From: Farysia itapuensis
Taxonomy: Eukaryota > Basidiomycota > Ustilaginomycetes > Ustilaginales > Ustilaginaceae
NCBI GenBank assembly: GCA_023212645.1
Contig: JALBYC010000025.1
Location: 109,591-173,590 of the forward strand
Length of the DNA stretch: 64,000 bases
Direction of reading: 5' to 3'
Shown here one piece after another: positions 10,817 through 20,486 of the stretch. Under the pieces are notes generated by a model. The model made no database searches. It worked only from the letters and a program-made list of their open reading frames with translations, and was not told where the DNA came from. The translations under genes and the position numbers were made by a program. The first letter of the stretch is position 1. Every line of letters begins with the position of its first letter.

Positions 10817-13800
10817 TCATTCAGTATGCTCTATCTGGTAGATCTGAACGGCGCTATTGTGTGTGCGTCGGCGGGCATGGTCTCGAAGCCTGTTGAGAGC
10901 AAGAATAGCTGCAGGAGCAGGCAGAGCTCCTCTGAGATCAGCATGGTGCAAGGTGTTGGCGCGCACATCGTCTTCGGTTGGGTGTCGGCCATGGTCGCTG
11001 TCATGTCGTCTGGCGCCGGGAGTGGATGCGCCACTTCCACTGTAGAATTGGCCGCCACCACCGCTGCGTCCGCCGCTTTTGGCTTCGACCCGATCGCCAA
11101 AGTCGTCGAAAAAATCCGATTTCTGCAGCAGCCGCCGGGCGAAAAAGTCATTGCTCATCAGTTGGACCACGTCCGAATCACGTACGCCGTAGTCGGCCGT
11201 CTGTCCGCCCAAGCCCTCACTTGCCGTTTTGGAGAACTTGGCAAGCGAAGTCATTGCGCTGGACAGCGCCGTGTAGGAACGCAAGAAGCGCGAACCGTCC
11301 TCTCCCTCGTCTGTGCCAATCTTGGCTGGTGGTTTGGTGATTGTGTGCAATTCGCCAAATGCTGGTTGGCGCCCAGCGGATCGTGACCTGGCTCGGTCCA
11401 GAGCTGTCTTTGTAGTCTCGGTTCTTGTGCGTGAGCGTGAGGCTGACCGCAACGGCTGCTGCGATGAGATGCGAGAGTCCAAGGTAGAATACAGACCGCC
11501 AAATACGACCAGTTCGTCTTTTGGACCAAAAGTCGCGCCCATACGACGGGGCGCTAAGCCAGGCTTGGATTTGGGTCTTGCTGTACCACGCATGGAGCGC
11601 ATCGCCGATACTTCGTCCTCTGATTCGGTGCTCGACTCAAACGAGTTGTCCGCTCTGCTCGTGCTTCGTTCGGCATCCTCCTCGTCGCTGTGCTCGCCAT
11701 CCTCTCCATCGAGCGACTTGATCGGCTCGCCAATCAGGAAACGAGCGCAAATCTCAATACATGGCCGACCCGCCAGCGCTGCCCTGTCCGACAGCCTCGT
11801 CAGCCCTTTGAGCAGATACGCCCGCGTCTTGAGCGAGATACTGGCGCTCTTTTCCAGATCAAATTTGGGCGCTTGGCGCGGGTACGTCTTGGAGAACGAA
11901 AACGTGATTCGTAGAAAAGCCGGCTCGTGATCGGCCCATGGACCGTAGAGCGTAAGCACGCAACAGCGTTTGGCGACATCAACCTTTTCAAACACGACGC
12001 GCGGGAGCTGTCGATTGATGGCGACAATCTCGTCGCCCAGACGCTGGGATGTCAAGCCTTGCTCTGCGTCACTATCGTCTTCGGTGGCGGCGAGTGCATC
12101 CTTGGTGCCCTCAGCGACGAGTTGATGTGCGGTCGGTACGCCACGACCGTGTCCTCGGCCCTTGTGCGCGGCATGTGGCGGAACGTTGTCAGTGTCATAG
12201 TCTTCTTTCTCCATGCGCACGTTGGCAATCCATTCCACAGGATCAACGGCAGGTCCAGCCATTCGTCCTCGATCCAGCCGCATAGCAGCTCCCAGCTTTA
12301 GACCTTCTGTGCGTTTCCCAGACGTCTTTGTCTTTCTACTCTTGCCTGTGGTACCACTTGAGGCCTTGTTGCTTCGCTGTACGGTCGGCTCTTCTTGAAT
12401 GGCAAGCGGACGGCCGGTAGAGCGGTGCTGTGGTCGTGTTTTGGCAGCAGCATGACTGCCTGCCATAGATCCGCCAATACGACTGCTCGGCACCTTGAAG
12501 GACGACGAATTCCCGCTGTGGTACGAGGATGTGACGCGGGAACCTTTATCGGAATGCTTGGGCAAAGATTGTGCCATGGCTTGATCAAAGTTGCGACTGG
12601 AGTCGGATCTGGCCCATGCACCAGTTGGGCTGCGACCCAGGACGTCTACCCCGGCGTTGGTAGGACTTCGACCTTCCAGTCTGGCGCCAGCAGCACCGAG
12701 GCTTGTGCTGAAAGGTGCCACTGGACTTGGCTTACCGTCACGCAGGACTGCCTGGAAGCCGGAAGCAGACGTACTGTAAGGCGAAGGGGGACTGAGCACG
12801 CTTCCGCTGCCCTTGCCACTCAAGAGCGAACGAGTCGCTCGTCCCGGAGGCAAGATCGAAGACGCGGTAAGGTTGCTCGCCGAGCCTGTGCTTTTCAGCG
12901 CCGCCTCGTCCTCCACCTCGGAAAGTGCAGGTGGATCGCGGTACGAAATGTCGGGCGCATTGGCGCGCGTCATAAGAACGCGGATGGGCGCGTCGGGTTT
13001 GTGACCGACCTTGCGTGTCTGTTCCTCGGTCACCGGCCAGAGTCTCAGTGTCTGATCTTTAGACCAGGTGATGAGCTGGAATTGTCGATCGTCGACACTG
13101 CGATTCTGACCACCTTTGGTTCGGAAGAGGTACTCTTTGACAATGTCTGTATGGCCGACAAAAGTGGCTTGCGGTTCTTGTGGGTGGTCTTTGCCCCACA
13201 TGCTCAGCGTTGTATCGCCTCTTTGAGGCAGCGTCATGACGCCGTTACCAAACGGCAGATGGCGTGCTCGCCAGACGGGTGTGTTGGTCTTGATGGTGGA
13301 CTCGGGCTCGGTGATGAGCTCTTGCGCACCGATGGCTGCTTGCGAGGTTTCTGACTTCAAGTCCCAGAATTTGACCGTCGTATCAAGGGAGCAAGTGACC
13401 AGCTTATCGAGACCGAGACTGGTGTCACGACTCCAGTCGATGCCGTAGATCTTGCTCTCGTGCGCTTCAATGGTGACCAAGGGCAGGGAGCCTTTACGGT
13501 CGTCCCAGATGAGCACCTTGTTGTCGCACGTAGAGGCGAGACGATGTTCACTCGCCCGGTTGAACTTGACCTGGGTCACCGCTGCATTCCAGGCCGAGTA
13601 ACCCTGTGCGGGCTTGCACCTGCCACCGTCACCCGAGGTTCCGCTCATACGAAGGTCCCACACCCATGTCCACGTATCAATGGAGCTGGAGGCGACCACC
13701 TCGGGGTGGAACGGCGACCAGTTGATGTCGGTAATGGCACGATTGTGAGCGTGCAAGACATGCTCTATCGCCGACGACCTAGGTGCAGCGGAATGGCTGT

Positions 13801-14422
13801 GCGCTGGGAAAAAGTGCCCCGACGTCTGTCCGTAGCCGGAGTGTGGTGACTTTGCGCCAAAAGCGCCGCTAGTTGTGGTGCCGGAATGTGCGCCAAGACT
13901 GTTGTGAATGCTGTGGTATGTATTTGCTCGATTTGTCTGCGAAGCGACTGGGCTCGAGATGCTGGCGATCGAGCTTCGGAGCGGGTGGTGAGTGAGTTGC
14001 GGCACGGTTCGAGAATCACTAGGTCGATCAAGATTCCAGATGAGGAGCTTTTGATTCGACGTACTCGCCACCCAGTTGCTTCTCGCAGGATGTGGAGACC
14101 ATTGAATGTCGACGGCTTCCCAAGTGGTCATGTGTGCCAAGAACCGTGGCGGCGCAAAGGGATCCTCGAGATCAAGAATGAACAGTCCTTTGCGAGCTGC
14201 GAGTACTACATCCCGATTAGCAGGACTGATCGACATGGAGCCCACCGGCTCCATGAAGGAAATCTCACACGAGCGATAAAAGGTGTTGGAGGCGTGTCTT
14301 TGAGTAAGAGGTTGTTTGGAGGCAGGTGCGAGTGTTGCGTCCGCTAGCGGAGCGGGAGTTGTAGCCGTCATCTCCCGAGCGGGAGATGAGGGACCTGCCT
14401 CTGCCGACATCTGCAGATCCAC
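10817..14422 (-). CDS. WDR59/Mtc5-like WD40-RWD protein (SEACAT/GATOR2 subunit)
   Basis: An intronless frame of up to 1201 residues. The N-terminal 500 residues hold a WD40 propeller with repeats such as HNRAITDINWSPFHPEVVAS, VTQVKFNRASEHRLAST, KIYGIDWSRD, LVTCSLDTTVKFWDL and LITWSKDQTLRLW. A Ser-rich linker follows. An RWD domain near residues 795-910 contains VFEKVDVAKRCCVLTLYGPW and FLRITFSFSKTYPRQAPKF. WD40 plus RWD in this order is the WDR59/Mtc5 layout, a subunit of the complex that relays amino-acid status to TORC1 at the vacuole. Family members normally end in a RING-type zinc finger, but I see none. The real start may be MSAEAGPSS, four codons later. Confidence 0.72.
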   Translation of the reverse strand: MDLQMSAEAGPSSPAREMTATTPAPLADATLAPASKQPLTQRHASNTFYRSCEISFMEPVGSMSISPANRDVVLAARKGLFILDLEDPFAPPRFLAHMTTWEAVDIQWSPHPARSNWVASTSNQKLLIWNLDRPSDSRTVPQLTHHPLRSSIASISSPVASQTNRANTYHSIHNSLGAHSGTTTSGAFGAKSPHSGYGQTSGHFFPAHSHSAAPRSSAIEHVLHAHNRAITDINWSPFHPEVVASSSIDTWTWVWDLRMSGTSGDGGRCKPAQGYSAWNAAVTQVKFNRASEHRLASTCDNKVLIWDDRKGSLPLVTIEAHESKIYGIDWSRDTSLGLDKLVTCSLDTTVKFWDLKSETSQAAIGAQELITEPESTIKTNTPVWRARHLPFGNGVMTLPQRGDTTLSMWGKDHPQEPQATFVGHTDIVKEYLFRTKGGQNRSVDDRQFQLITWSKDQTLRLWPVTEEQTRKVGHKPDAPIRVLMTRANAPDISYRDPPALSEVEDEAALKSTGSASNLTASSILPPGRATRSLLSGKGSGSVLSPPSPYSTSASGFQAVLRDGKPSPVAPFSTSLGAAGARLEGRSPTNAGVDVLGRSPTGAWARSDSSRNFDQAMAQSLPKHSDKGSRVTSSYHSGNSSSFKVPSSRIGGSMAGSHAAAKTRPQHRSTGRPLAIQEEPTVQRSNKASSGTTGKSRKTKTSGKRTEGLKLGAAMRLDRGRMAGPAVDPVEWIANVRMEKEDYDTDNVPPHAAHKGRGHGRGVPTAHQLVAEGTKDALAATEDDSDAEQGLTSQRLGDEIVAINRQLPRVVFEKVDVAKRCCVLTLYGPWADHEPAFLRITFSFSKTYPRQAPKFDLEKSASISLKTRAYLLKGLTRLSDRAALAGRPCIEICARFLIGEPIKSLDGEDGEHSDEEDAERSTSRADNSFESSTESEDEVSAMRSMRGTARPKSKPGLAPRRMGATFGPKDELVVFGGLYSTLDSRISSQQPLRSASRSRTRTETTKTALDRARSRSAGRQPAFGELHTITKPPAKIGTDEGEDGSRFLRSYTALSSAMTSLAKFSKTASEGLGGQTADYGVRDSDVVQLMSNDFFARRLLQKSDFFDDFGDRVEAKSGGRSGGGGQFYSGSGASTPGARRHDSDHGRHPTEDDVRANTLHHADLRGALPAPAAILALNRLRDHARRRTHNSAVQIYQIEHTE

Positions 14423-14684
14423 GAACGGAGCGACTAGAGCAGTGACAGACGTGATGTCATGTCATGGTGGGTTGCAGTGCTGGTCCGAGTATGCGATAGT
14501 GGACGTCAAAGCAGCAGTGAGCCGAGGACAGGACAACGGCTATCATCACCCGATCATCGGGTCTTGAAAGTTGATTCCCGAGTTCCGACTTGGACTGCCA
14601 AATTGTCCAAAAAGTGAGCAAAAATTTGGGAATTCTCGATTCTCCCTGGTTTGGTTGCGTCTGTCAGACAGGGTACAATCAAGA
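14423..14684. promoter_or_regulatory. Divergent promoter region between the WDR59-like gene and PXR1
   Basis: About 262 bases between two start codons facing away from each other. It includes a short AT-rich stretch at about 14600-14640. I see no certain motif. Confidence 0.45.
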
Positions 14685-15869
14685 ATGGGTCTCTCGGCAC
14701 CCAAGCAGAAGCAGCGCTTGGTAGGCTCTGCATCGACGCGAAATACCGCCTGGCTGAACGATGCATCAGCACCAGGGCAGCGCATGATGGCGCAGATGGG
14801 CTGGTCCACGGGCCAGAGTCTGGGCTCTTCCATGACGGGCCTGACTGAGAATCTCAAAGTCGCCTACAAGATGGACAACAAGGGCATTGGCGCTCAACGA
14901 CACGAAAAGGAAGCCAGGGCCAACGGTAAAGACGTATGGGTGGGAGGAGGAGGAGATCTGGGTAGCTTGTTTGAGCGTCTTAACGCCGCTAATGCTGCGC
15001 CGGCAGTGGAGTCATCTGAAGAGACGCAAGGAAAGAAGAAGGACAAAAAGGGCAAATCACGAGACAGGAGTGGAGAGCAAGAACAGTCAACCTCAAGAAA
15101 GAGGCGCAAGACAGAGGAGACGAGCAAGGATGACACGGAGCAAAAGGCAAAGCGCGATGCTAAAGCCAGCAAAAAGGAAAAGAAGAGTCGCAAGAAAGAT
15201 GTTGACGATGCTGTATCTACTCTAAAAGACGCTGAGCCTGCGCTATCCAAGGACAAAACTGCAATTGAAGAGATCAAACAGGACGTTGTACAAGGACGGC
15301 CGGTTCGTCTGGCGCACCGGGCCAAGTTCCTGCGAGCGAAGCGCATGGTATCTGCTTCCGACCTTGCAAGTGTCAACGAAATCCTGGGTATTGCATCGAC
15401 ACCTTCTTCCTCGATTCCTGGAACTCCCAAACCTACGTCTGGAGCAGCTACACCTGCTGCCACCAGCAAAACATACCCTGGGCCTGGGGGAGCCGAGATC
15501 CAGCTGATAGATGTAGACAAGAGGCTGGTGGAAGAGGCAGACGTTCAGACAACTTCTTCCGAGAAGAAAGCGAGAAAGGAGAAAAAGCCAAAGAAAGACA
15601 AACAAAGTAAGGAGAAGAAGTCCAAGAAGAGCAAGGACAGCGAACCAGTGCAGAGCATAGCGACTCCCAGCACGCACGACCCAAGTCCTGCATTATCAGA
15701 TGTGGATGACGATGCCAAAGACAAGCAGATTGGGACCAATACACAAGGTCTTCATGTCTTTGAGTATCTTAATCGGCGGCTGATACTGCGCAAAGCACAG
15801 ATTGCTCGACAGAAGAAGGCCGAGCACGAGGCCATCTATACCAGGGCAGCTGCTGTTGGAGCATCGTAA
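14685..15869 (+). CDS. PXR1: G-patch protein PXR1/PinX1-like (rRNA processing, telomerase inhibitor family)
   Basis: A 394-residue protein without introns. The N-terminal G-patch spans about residues 28-75: GQRMMAQMGWSTGQSLG, then LTENLKVAYKMDNKGIGAQ. It is followed by a long Lys/Glu/Asp-rich disordered tract with KKDKKGKS and KASKKEKKSRKK. The Pxr1 signature RLAHRAKFLRAKRM lies near residue 215, and further Lys-rich nucleolar-type tracts follow. In yeast the protein activates the helicase Prp43 in pre-rRNA and snoRNA processing and can bind and inhibit telomerase. The C-terminus LNRRLILRKAQIARQKK is also conserved-looking. The start MGLSAPKQKQR is typical of the family. Confidence 0.88.
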   Translation: MGLSAPKQKQRLVGSASTRNTAWLNDASAPGQRMMAQMGWSTGQSLGSSMTGLTENLKVAYKMDNKGIGAQRHEKEARANGKDVWVGGGGDLGSLFERLNAANAAPAVESSEETQGKKKDKKGKSRDRSGEQEQSTSRKRRKTEETSKDDTEQKAKRDAKASKKEKKSRKKDVDDAVSTLKDAEPALSKDKTAIEEIKQDVVQGRPVRLAHRAKFLRAKRMVSASDLASVNEILGIASTPSSSIPGTPKPTSGAATPAATSKTYPGPGGAEIQLIDVDKRLVEEADVQTTSSEKKARKEKKPKKDKQSKEKKSKKSKDSEPVQSIATPSTHDPSPALSDVDDDAKDKQIGTNTQGLHVFEYLNRRLILRKAQIARQKKAEHEAIYTRAAAVGAS

Positions 15870-15962
15870 TCTGACACCTCTTTGGCATTGCGCGTGACTG
15901 CATGACTGTTGAATGTGGAGGGTGTTGCACCTTGACTCGTAGCCATCTTTTGAGATAGATCC

Positions 15963-16572
15963 ATGTCAGCGGCGCAACAAGTACAGCAAGGTCCGGTGGC
16001 CAATCATGGCGGAGGTGTGCAGGCTCCAGCTGCCGAGCCTCGACGTGGCTCGACTGTGTCTCTGGGTCGAAACGCAGGCAAGCTGGATCCCAAGGAACAT
16101 CCTCCCCTCCCCATTGCCCTCGTCGGTTCTGCCAATCGCTCTGCTCAGAAGCGCGGTTTGCTGCTCGGCATTGTCTCTGGACTCATGTCTGGTAAGTCCT
16201 GACGTGCTACAGCGAAAGTGTGTAGGACACTGAGACTTTGGTTACTCAGGCTTTATATCACGACGCGGTCTGCAGCTGTCCAAAAATGCAAGCTACCTGG
16301 CTGGGCTATTGACGGGAGTCGGTGTAGCATACACTACGGCAGCAATGCAGCTGGAAGAGAATCTTGGCGCGGTGGAAAGCAGTGAACGAGGCTTGCGGGG
16401 TCAACTTGGCCAACGTGATTCCACACCACAATCCACTTCACCGGGGTCAGCGACAGATGCCGATATGCTCAAGTACGATCTGCAAGCAGCGCATGTCACC
16501 ACTCACGAAGCTGGCGTCGGTGGTCTACACGCCTTTCATGACAGAGCATCGACCACTCGCGGAGACCACTAA
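15963..16572 (+). CDS. Small predicted membrane protein, unknown function
   Basis: Exons 15963-16191 and 16250-16572 give about 183 residues. The 58-base intron starts GTAAGT and ends ACTCAG. The N-terminal 60 residues are polar. Two hydrophobic glycine-rich segments follow: RGLLLGIVSGLMSGFI, which spans the splice junction, and YLAGLLTGVGVAYTTAAM. The remaining 65 residues are polar (QLEENLG to TRGDH). The hydrophobic segment continuing smoothly across the junction supports the gene model. I do not recognise the family. The pair of short GxxxG-like helices suggests a two-helix membrane hairpin, perhaps mitochondrial. It sits 94 bases after PXR1 on the same strand. Confidence 0.65.
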
Positions 16573-16835
16573 GGCCCTCCTTTAGGCTCTTGGGAGGGTG
16601 CTCAGCGCGCATGAGCACGAAACGGGTGTCGTGTTAGAGTCATCGGGCTAGCTTGCAGCTCGGCAATCTCGATTTCTAATCCCAATTGCAAACAGCTTGT
16701 AAATGATGGTCTGTGGCTTGTAATGGATCGCCTGTCGCTGTTAATCCAAGAATGGTAAAATCGCCGTATTCTCCGTTCCGTTGTACTCCCATCATATCTC
16801 GGTCCATGCTGGCATAAGCGCACGTCCAGCACAGC

Positions 16836-18893
16836 ATGCAGGCGGAACAGAGCGCAGGTGGTCCAGCTGCCCGTCTTGCACACGTTTGCTCGACCCTATG
16901 CGCTTGCATCCTGCTCCTCAGCCTATTGCCATGCTGTACGGCACAGGCGCCTATGCCCACTCACATGCCCTTGGCACGCGCCGCCGAGTCACTTCAGGAT
17001 CAGTATTTCGCCATAGATGTCACCCAGCCCGTCGTGTGTCAGACCATGAACATCACCTTTGACCCTCGCAAAGGAACACCGCCATACTCGCTCATGATTG
17101 CAATAGAAGACTGGTGGCCCCTCGTTGTCGATCTGCCCAGCACCTACGATGACCCCACCAAAGCACTCTGGCTCTACCAGTTCCCTGTACCCACTTTTGT
17201 CGGCGCCACCACCAACCCCAACCTGATTGTCTCTGTCGCAGACTCGACAGGCGCAATGTCCAATTCTTCCTCCATCTTACGCGTACAGAACAACACTAGC
17301 AGCACCACTTGCCCTACCTACGCCGGTGCCGGAGACTTTATCTTTTACACTGAAAAGGCGGCATCGCAGTGCCAAGGCTACGACATCTTCTGGAAAGGCA
17401 ACTACACTTTACCACTCGAACTCGTCTTTTTGCCCGAGGCAGCTCCTCCCATCTATGTTCCTGTCGCCTCAGATCGAGCTGTCGCAGGCAACATGACCTG
17501 GACCGTTGCCATGACGGGCGGAACCCGCTTCCTGCTCACCATGGGCGACGCTAACGCCAACACCGGCGGCGTATCCAAGCTCAACATTGTCGCCTTGAAC
17601 GAATACGTGTCGGACGACTGCATCACGCAAAATACCTATGCACACAACGTCCTGCCTGTCCAAACAACCGCCCCTCCGGCCTCGGTGTTTCCAGACGCGA
17701 CATCGACCATTGCATCCCTTTCCACCAGCAAAGGTGTGGTTGCCACTGTCACCACGATCGAAACGATCCGTAGCGGCAGACCCGTGCAGCAGAACCAGAG
17801 TGGTCTCTCTTCCAAAGGCTTTTTAGCGCTCATGATTGCCGTCTTTCTCGGCATCGGTCTCGGAGGCGTAGTCCTGGGCTGGTGCTGCTTCCGTCGACGG
17901 CAGCGTCGAAAGGAAAACATAAAGTCGTGGGATCTGCCGAGCAGCGACCCTCTTGTGCCCTTTCATGCTGATCCCAATATGCCTATCGCGCCCGGTGTTT
18001 TTGGCGTGAAGCCACAGGATTCGAGCACAGCTAGCGAACGCGATGGTTCGCTTCGTCCCAGCTTTTCTGCCGCCAACTCCTTCTCTGACTCGCCCTCTCG
18101 ACAGCAGACGCCACGTCGCACCTCTTTGCGAGGCTGGACTTCCAGCGCTTTTGACCAGATCTCACAAGCAACAGGCGGAAATGCGCGACATCAGGCTGCA
18201 GACGAATATCCACTCGTCCGTACTGCATCGAACCCGTTTGACAACAATCATGCTGTCGCAAATGACCGGAGTGGCTATTCATCCCGACGTTCGCGTACAT
18301 CCAATGGCACCTGGCTCACTGCTGATTCGTACACCGACGTCAGCGGTACTGGCTCGTATCAGAGCGACAGCCAGCATTCCCGATCTAATTCCAGCCCGTC
18401 GCGCCCTCCCCGCACTGATTCGGCCAAGACAAGCCGCGTTGGACCAGGAGCGACCTTCCGACCCGATGCAGCGTCGCAGGCAGCATACCAGGACTTGCTC
18501 ACCAACACTGCCTCTCCTCCCGGTAGCATTCCTTCTCTCACGCCCTTTGCCTACGGTGGTGGTCGCGAGCAGTCGCCATCGCGCACCAGGCAGGGTCCGC
18601 AGCACAACCCACGCGTAGTTCGTCACTCTGACGCCGGACTCCTGCTAGACGACAATGACGAGGACGATTTCGACTCGGGTCAGGTGATGGAGCTGCCACC
18701 CGAGTATGACAGTCTCCAACGCGCTCAGCATGACCGTTCACGCATCGCCCACCCTCTCGGCGGCGGCGGTGGCGGCTCAGGTGATATCACCGACGCTCAC
18801 TCCCATCCCTCGCCCGTTCTCGCGCTCAACCATCCCACTGAGCCGGAAGAAGACGAATCCGAGTTCTGGAACACCGTCGGAAACGCCCACTAA
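16836..18893 (+). CDS. Single-pass type I membrane protein, basidiomycete-type, unknown function
   Basis: A 685-residue protein. A hydrophobic segment at residues 14-36 (ACILLLSLLPCCTAQA) looks like a signal peptide. An extracellular region of about 290 residues carries several N-glycosylation sequons (NIT, NSS, NTS, NYT, NMT), paired cysteines and a SS/TT-rich stalk. A transmembrane helix FLALMIAVFLGIGLGGVVLGW lies near residue 330 and is followed by the stop-transfer CCFRRRQRRK. The 330-residue cytosolic tail is Ser/Pro-rich with many RxxS sites. This build resembles fungal plasma-membrane sensor-like proteins, but I recognise no named domain. A sensor role is only an inference from topology. 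Confidence 0.75.
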   Translation: MQAEQSAGGPAARLAHVCSTLCACILLLSLLPCCTAQAPMPTHMPLARAAESLQDQYFAIDVTQPVVCQTMNITFDPRKGTPPYSLMIAIEDWWPLVVDLPSTYDDPTKALWLYQFPVPTFVGATTNPNLIVSVADSTGAMSNSSSILRVQNNTSSTTCPTYAGAGDFIFYTEKAASQCQGYDIFWKGNYTLPLELVFLPEAAPPIYVPVASDRAVAGNMTWTVAMTGGTRFLLTMGDANANTGGVSKLNIVALNEYVSDDCITQNTYAHNVLPVQTTAPPASVFPDATSTIASLSTSKGVVATVTTIETIRSGRPVQQNQSGLSSKGFLALMIAVFLGIGLGGVVLGWCCFRRRQRRKENIKSWDLPSSDPLVPFHADPNMPIAPGVFGVKPQDSSTASERDGSLRPSFSAANSFSDSPSRQQTPRRTSLRGWTSSAFDQISQATGGNARHQAADEYPLVRTASNPFDNNHAVANDRSGYSSRRSRTSNGTWLTADSYTDVSGTGSYQSDSQHSRSNSSPSRPPRTDSAKTSRVGPGATFRPDAASQAAYQDLLTNTASPPGSIPSLTPFAYGGGREQSPSRTRQGPQHNPRVVRHSDAGLLLDDNDEDDFDSGQVMELPPEYDSLQRAQHDRSRIAHPLGGGGGGSGDITDAHSHPSPVLALNHPTEPEEDESEFWNTVGNAH

Positions 18894-19149
18894 TTTATAC
18901 ACTTACATATGTGACTTCTCCCCCCCTTTCCTTTCCCAAACTCGGAACAATTGCTCGCCTCTTTACCAACCCCCTTGCATTCCCCAAGAGCACGTCTCTT
19001 CTTGTACTTGTACCGCACTGTATACTATCCTTGCGCTGTTTGCGTACTTTTGTCTGCGGGTTGGGGTTTTCACCGTGTTAGGTCGGGTGGTGACGATGTT
19101 TGTCGTGGTGTTGGCCAGAGTGGCGGTAGTATGGGGGTTTGCAACCACC

Positions 19150-20148
19150 ATGTCGAGTGCAGGCGGGGATGGGTTGGAGCCGTGGCCTGCATTTACACTG
19201 CCGACGACGGATTTGGTAGCTGGATCGCTGGCGGGTGCGGCGCAGGTGATGGTGGGTCAGCCACTGGATACGGTCAAAGTTCGCTCGCAGATTGCGCCCG
19301 TTGGCATGTACCGCGGACCTATGGACGTCCTCACCCGCACTGTTAGGGGGGAAGGCGTCATGGCCCTGTACAAAGGTATGGCCTCTCCGCTAGCTGGAAT
19401 TGCGGCGCAGAACGCGCTGTTGTTCACCGCCTTCCAGACGTCCAAGCGTCTCATCAGTCCTCAAGGTCAGCCGAGGGATGGGAGGGGGTTGAGTATCCCC
19501 CAGATCGCAGCAGCAGGTGCGCTCGCTGGCGCCGTCAACTCGCTCATCTCCTCCCCCGTTGAATTGCTCAAGATCCGCATGCAGGCACAAATCACCACCA
19601 CCGCCGGTGCGCGGGCGGGGGAGTCGTCGTCGTCGTCGTCGTCGGCCGTGCAGCCGCGCAAGCTATCGCGAGTCGCACGCGATCTCTACGCCACGGCTGG
19701 CGTGCGAGCAGGCGTGATGCGCGGATTCTGGGTCACAGTCCTGCGCGAAGTCCCCGCCTACGCCGGATTCTACACCGGCTTCGAACTGGCCAAAACCATC
19801 TTCCGCACCCACCTCCTCCTCCCCCGCGATGGCAAAGACCCCACCACTCTCCCCATCTGGGCCCTCATGGCTTCTGGATCCTGCGGCGGGATTCTAAACT
19901 GGCTCGCATGCTATCCCCTAGACGTGATCAAAAGCCGCGTGCAACTCTCCGACTCCCCCCTCTCCAAAGGCTTCGGTGGTCCACTCCTGCTCAGGTACAT
20001 CAGCGCCGAAGCGGCCAGGATCTACCGCACTGAGGGTTGGCGTGCCTTTTTTGTCGGTCTCAGTCCAACTCTCCTCCGAGCTATCCCCGCCGCAGCTGCT
20101 ACTTTTACCACGTTCGAGTTGGTCAAAGATACACTAGAACGGCCGTGA
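19150..20148 (+). CDS. Mitochondrial carrier family (SLC25) protein
   Basis: About 332 residues with the three tandem carrier repeats. The signature motifs are PLDTVKVRSQ, PVELLKIRMQ and PLDVIKSRVQ. Each is followed by the second-half glycine motif, for example EGVMALYKGMASPLAG and EGWRAFFVGLSPTLLRAIP. Overall character (LVAGSLAGAAQVMVGQPLDTVKV, and IPAAAATFTTFELVKD at the end) is closest to the carnitine/acylcarnitine, ornithine and Ymc branch, so basic or acyl-carnitine-like substrates are possible. Substrate cannot be set from sequence alone. An (AGTCG)-like TCG run codes for a Ser tract in the loop of repeat 2. A start at 19096 would add 18 hydrophobic residues; I prefer the ATG at 19150. 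Confidence 0.88.
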   Translation: MSSAGGDGLEPWPAFTLPTTDLVAGSLAGAAQVMVGQPLDTVKVRSQIAPVGMYRGPMDVLTRTVRGEGVMALYKGMASPLAGIAAQNALLFTAFQTSKRLISPQGQPRDGRGLSIPQIAAAGALAGAVNSLISSPVELLKIRMQAQITTTAGARAGESSSSSSSAVQPRKLSRVARDLYATAGVRAGVMRGFWVTVLREVPAYAGFYTGFELAKTIFRTHLLLPRDGKDPTTLPIWALMASGSCGGILNWLACYPLDVIKSRVQLSDSPLSKGFGGPLLLRYISAEAARIYRTEGWRAFFVGLSPTLLRAIPAAAATFTTFELVKDTLERP

Positions 20149-20154
20149 AAAGTC

Positions 20155-20155
<1 letters not shown>

Positions 20156-20219
<64 letters not shown>
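20156..20219. repeat. Poly-C homopolymer, 64 bases
   Basis: An unbroken run of 64 C starts 7 bases after the carrier stop codon. A second run of 25 C spans 20376-20400. On the minus strand these are G runs that could form G-quadruplexes. Length in the true genome is uncertain because homopolymers and an adjacent gap are hard to assemble. Confidence 0.9.
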
Positions 20220-20221
<2 letters not shown>

Positions 20222-20278
20222 GCGCCCCGCCCACCTACGCTCACAAGGAGAGGAGTGGTGTTGGGTGGTGGGGGTGTG

Positions 20279-20288
20279 NNNNNNNNNN
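20279..20288. other. Assembly gap (10 N)
   Basis: Ten N bases inside a C- and G-rich stretch between the two poly-C runs. Order across the gap is presumably from scaffolding, so true spacing is unknown. Confidence 0.98.
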
Positions 20289-20375
20289 CTCCCCCGCCTC
20301 GCCGACCCCCCCCCAGCGCCGCGTTCTTACCCCTCCTCCGTGTGAAAAACACAGACCAGAAGGCGGGGGAATAGA

Positions 20376-20400
20376 CCCCCCCCCCCCCCCCCCCCCCCCC
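20376..20400. repeat. Poly-C homopolymer, 25 bases
   Basis: This is the second C run flanking the gap. It lies about 90 bases before the stop codon of the minus-strand RhoGEF gene, so the stretch 20149-20486 is the shared 3' region of two converging genes. Confidence 0.9.
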
Positions 20401-20486
20401 TTTTCGCTCACCCGCTACTGCACGTTTGGTAAATAGCGGTATGAACTGGTGTAAAATTGTCAGAGTGGAACGTGTGTGTGTGTGTG

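Noticed and set aside
10342..10820. Minus-strand ORFs of 141-153 codons between gpa3 and the WDR59-like gene
   Set aside because: Several frames overlap, the composition is Arg/Ser-biased and no domain is recognisable. They lie in UTR/promoter DNA.
20037..20345. Proline-rich ORF made from the poly-C tract
   Set aside because: It runs through the homopolymer and the N gap, so it is an artefact of low complexity.
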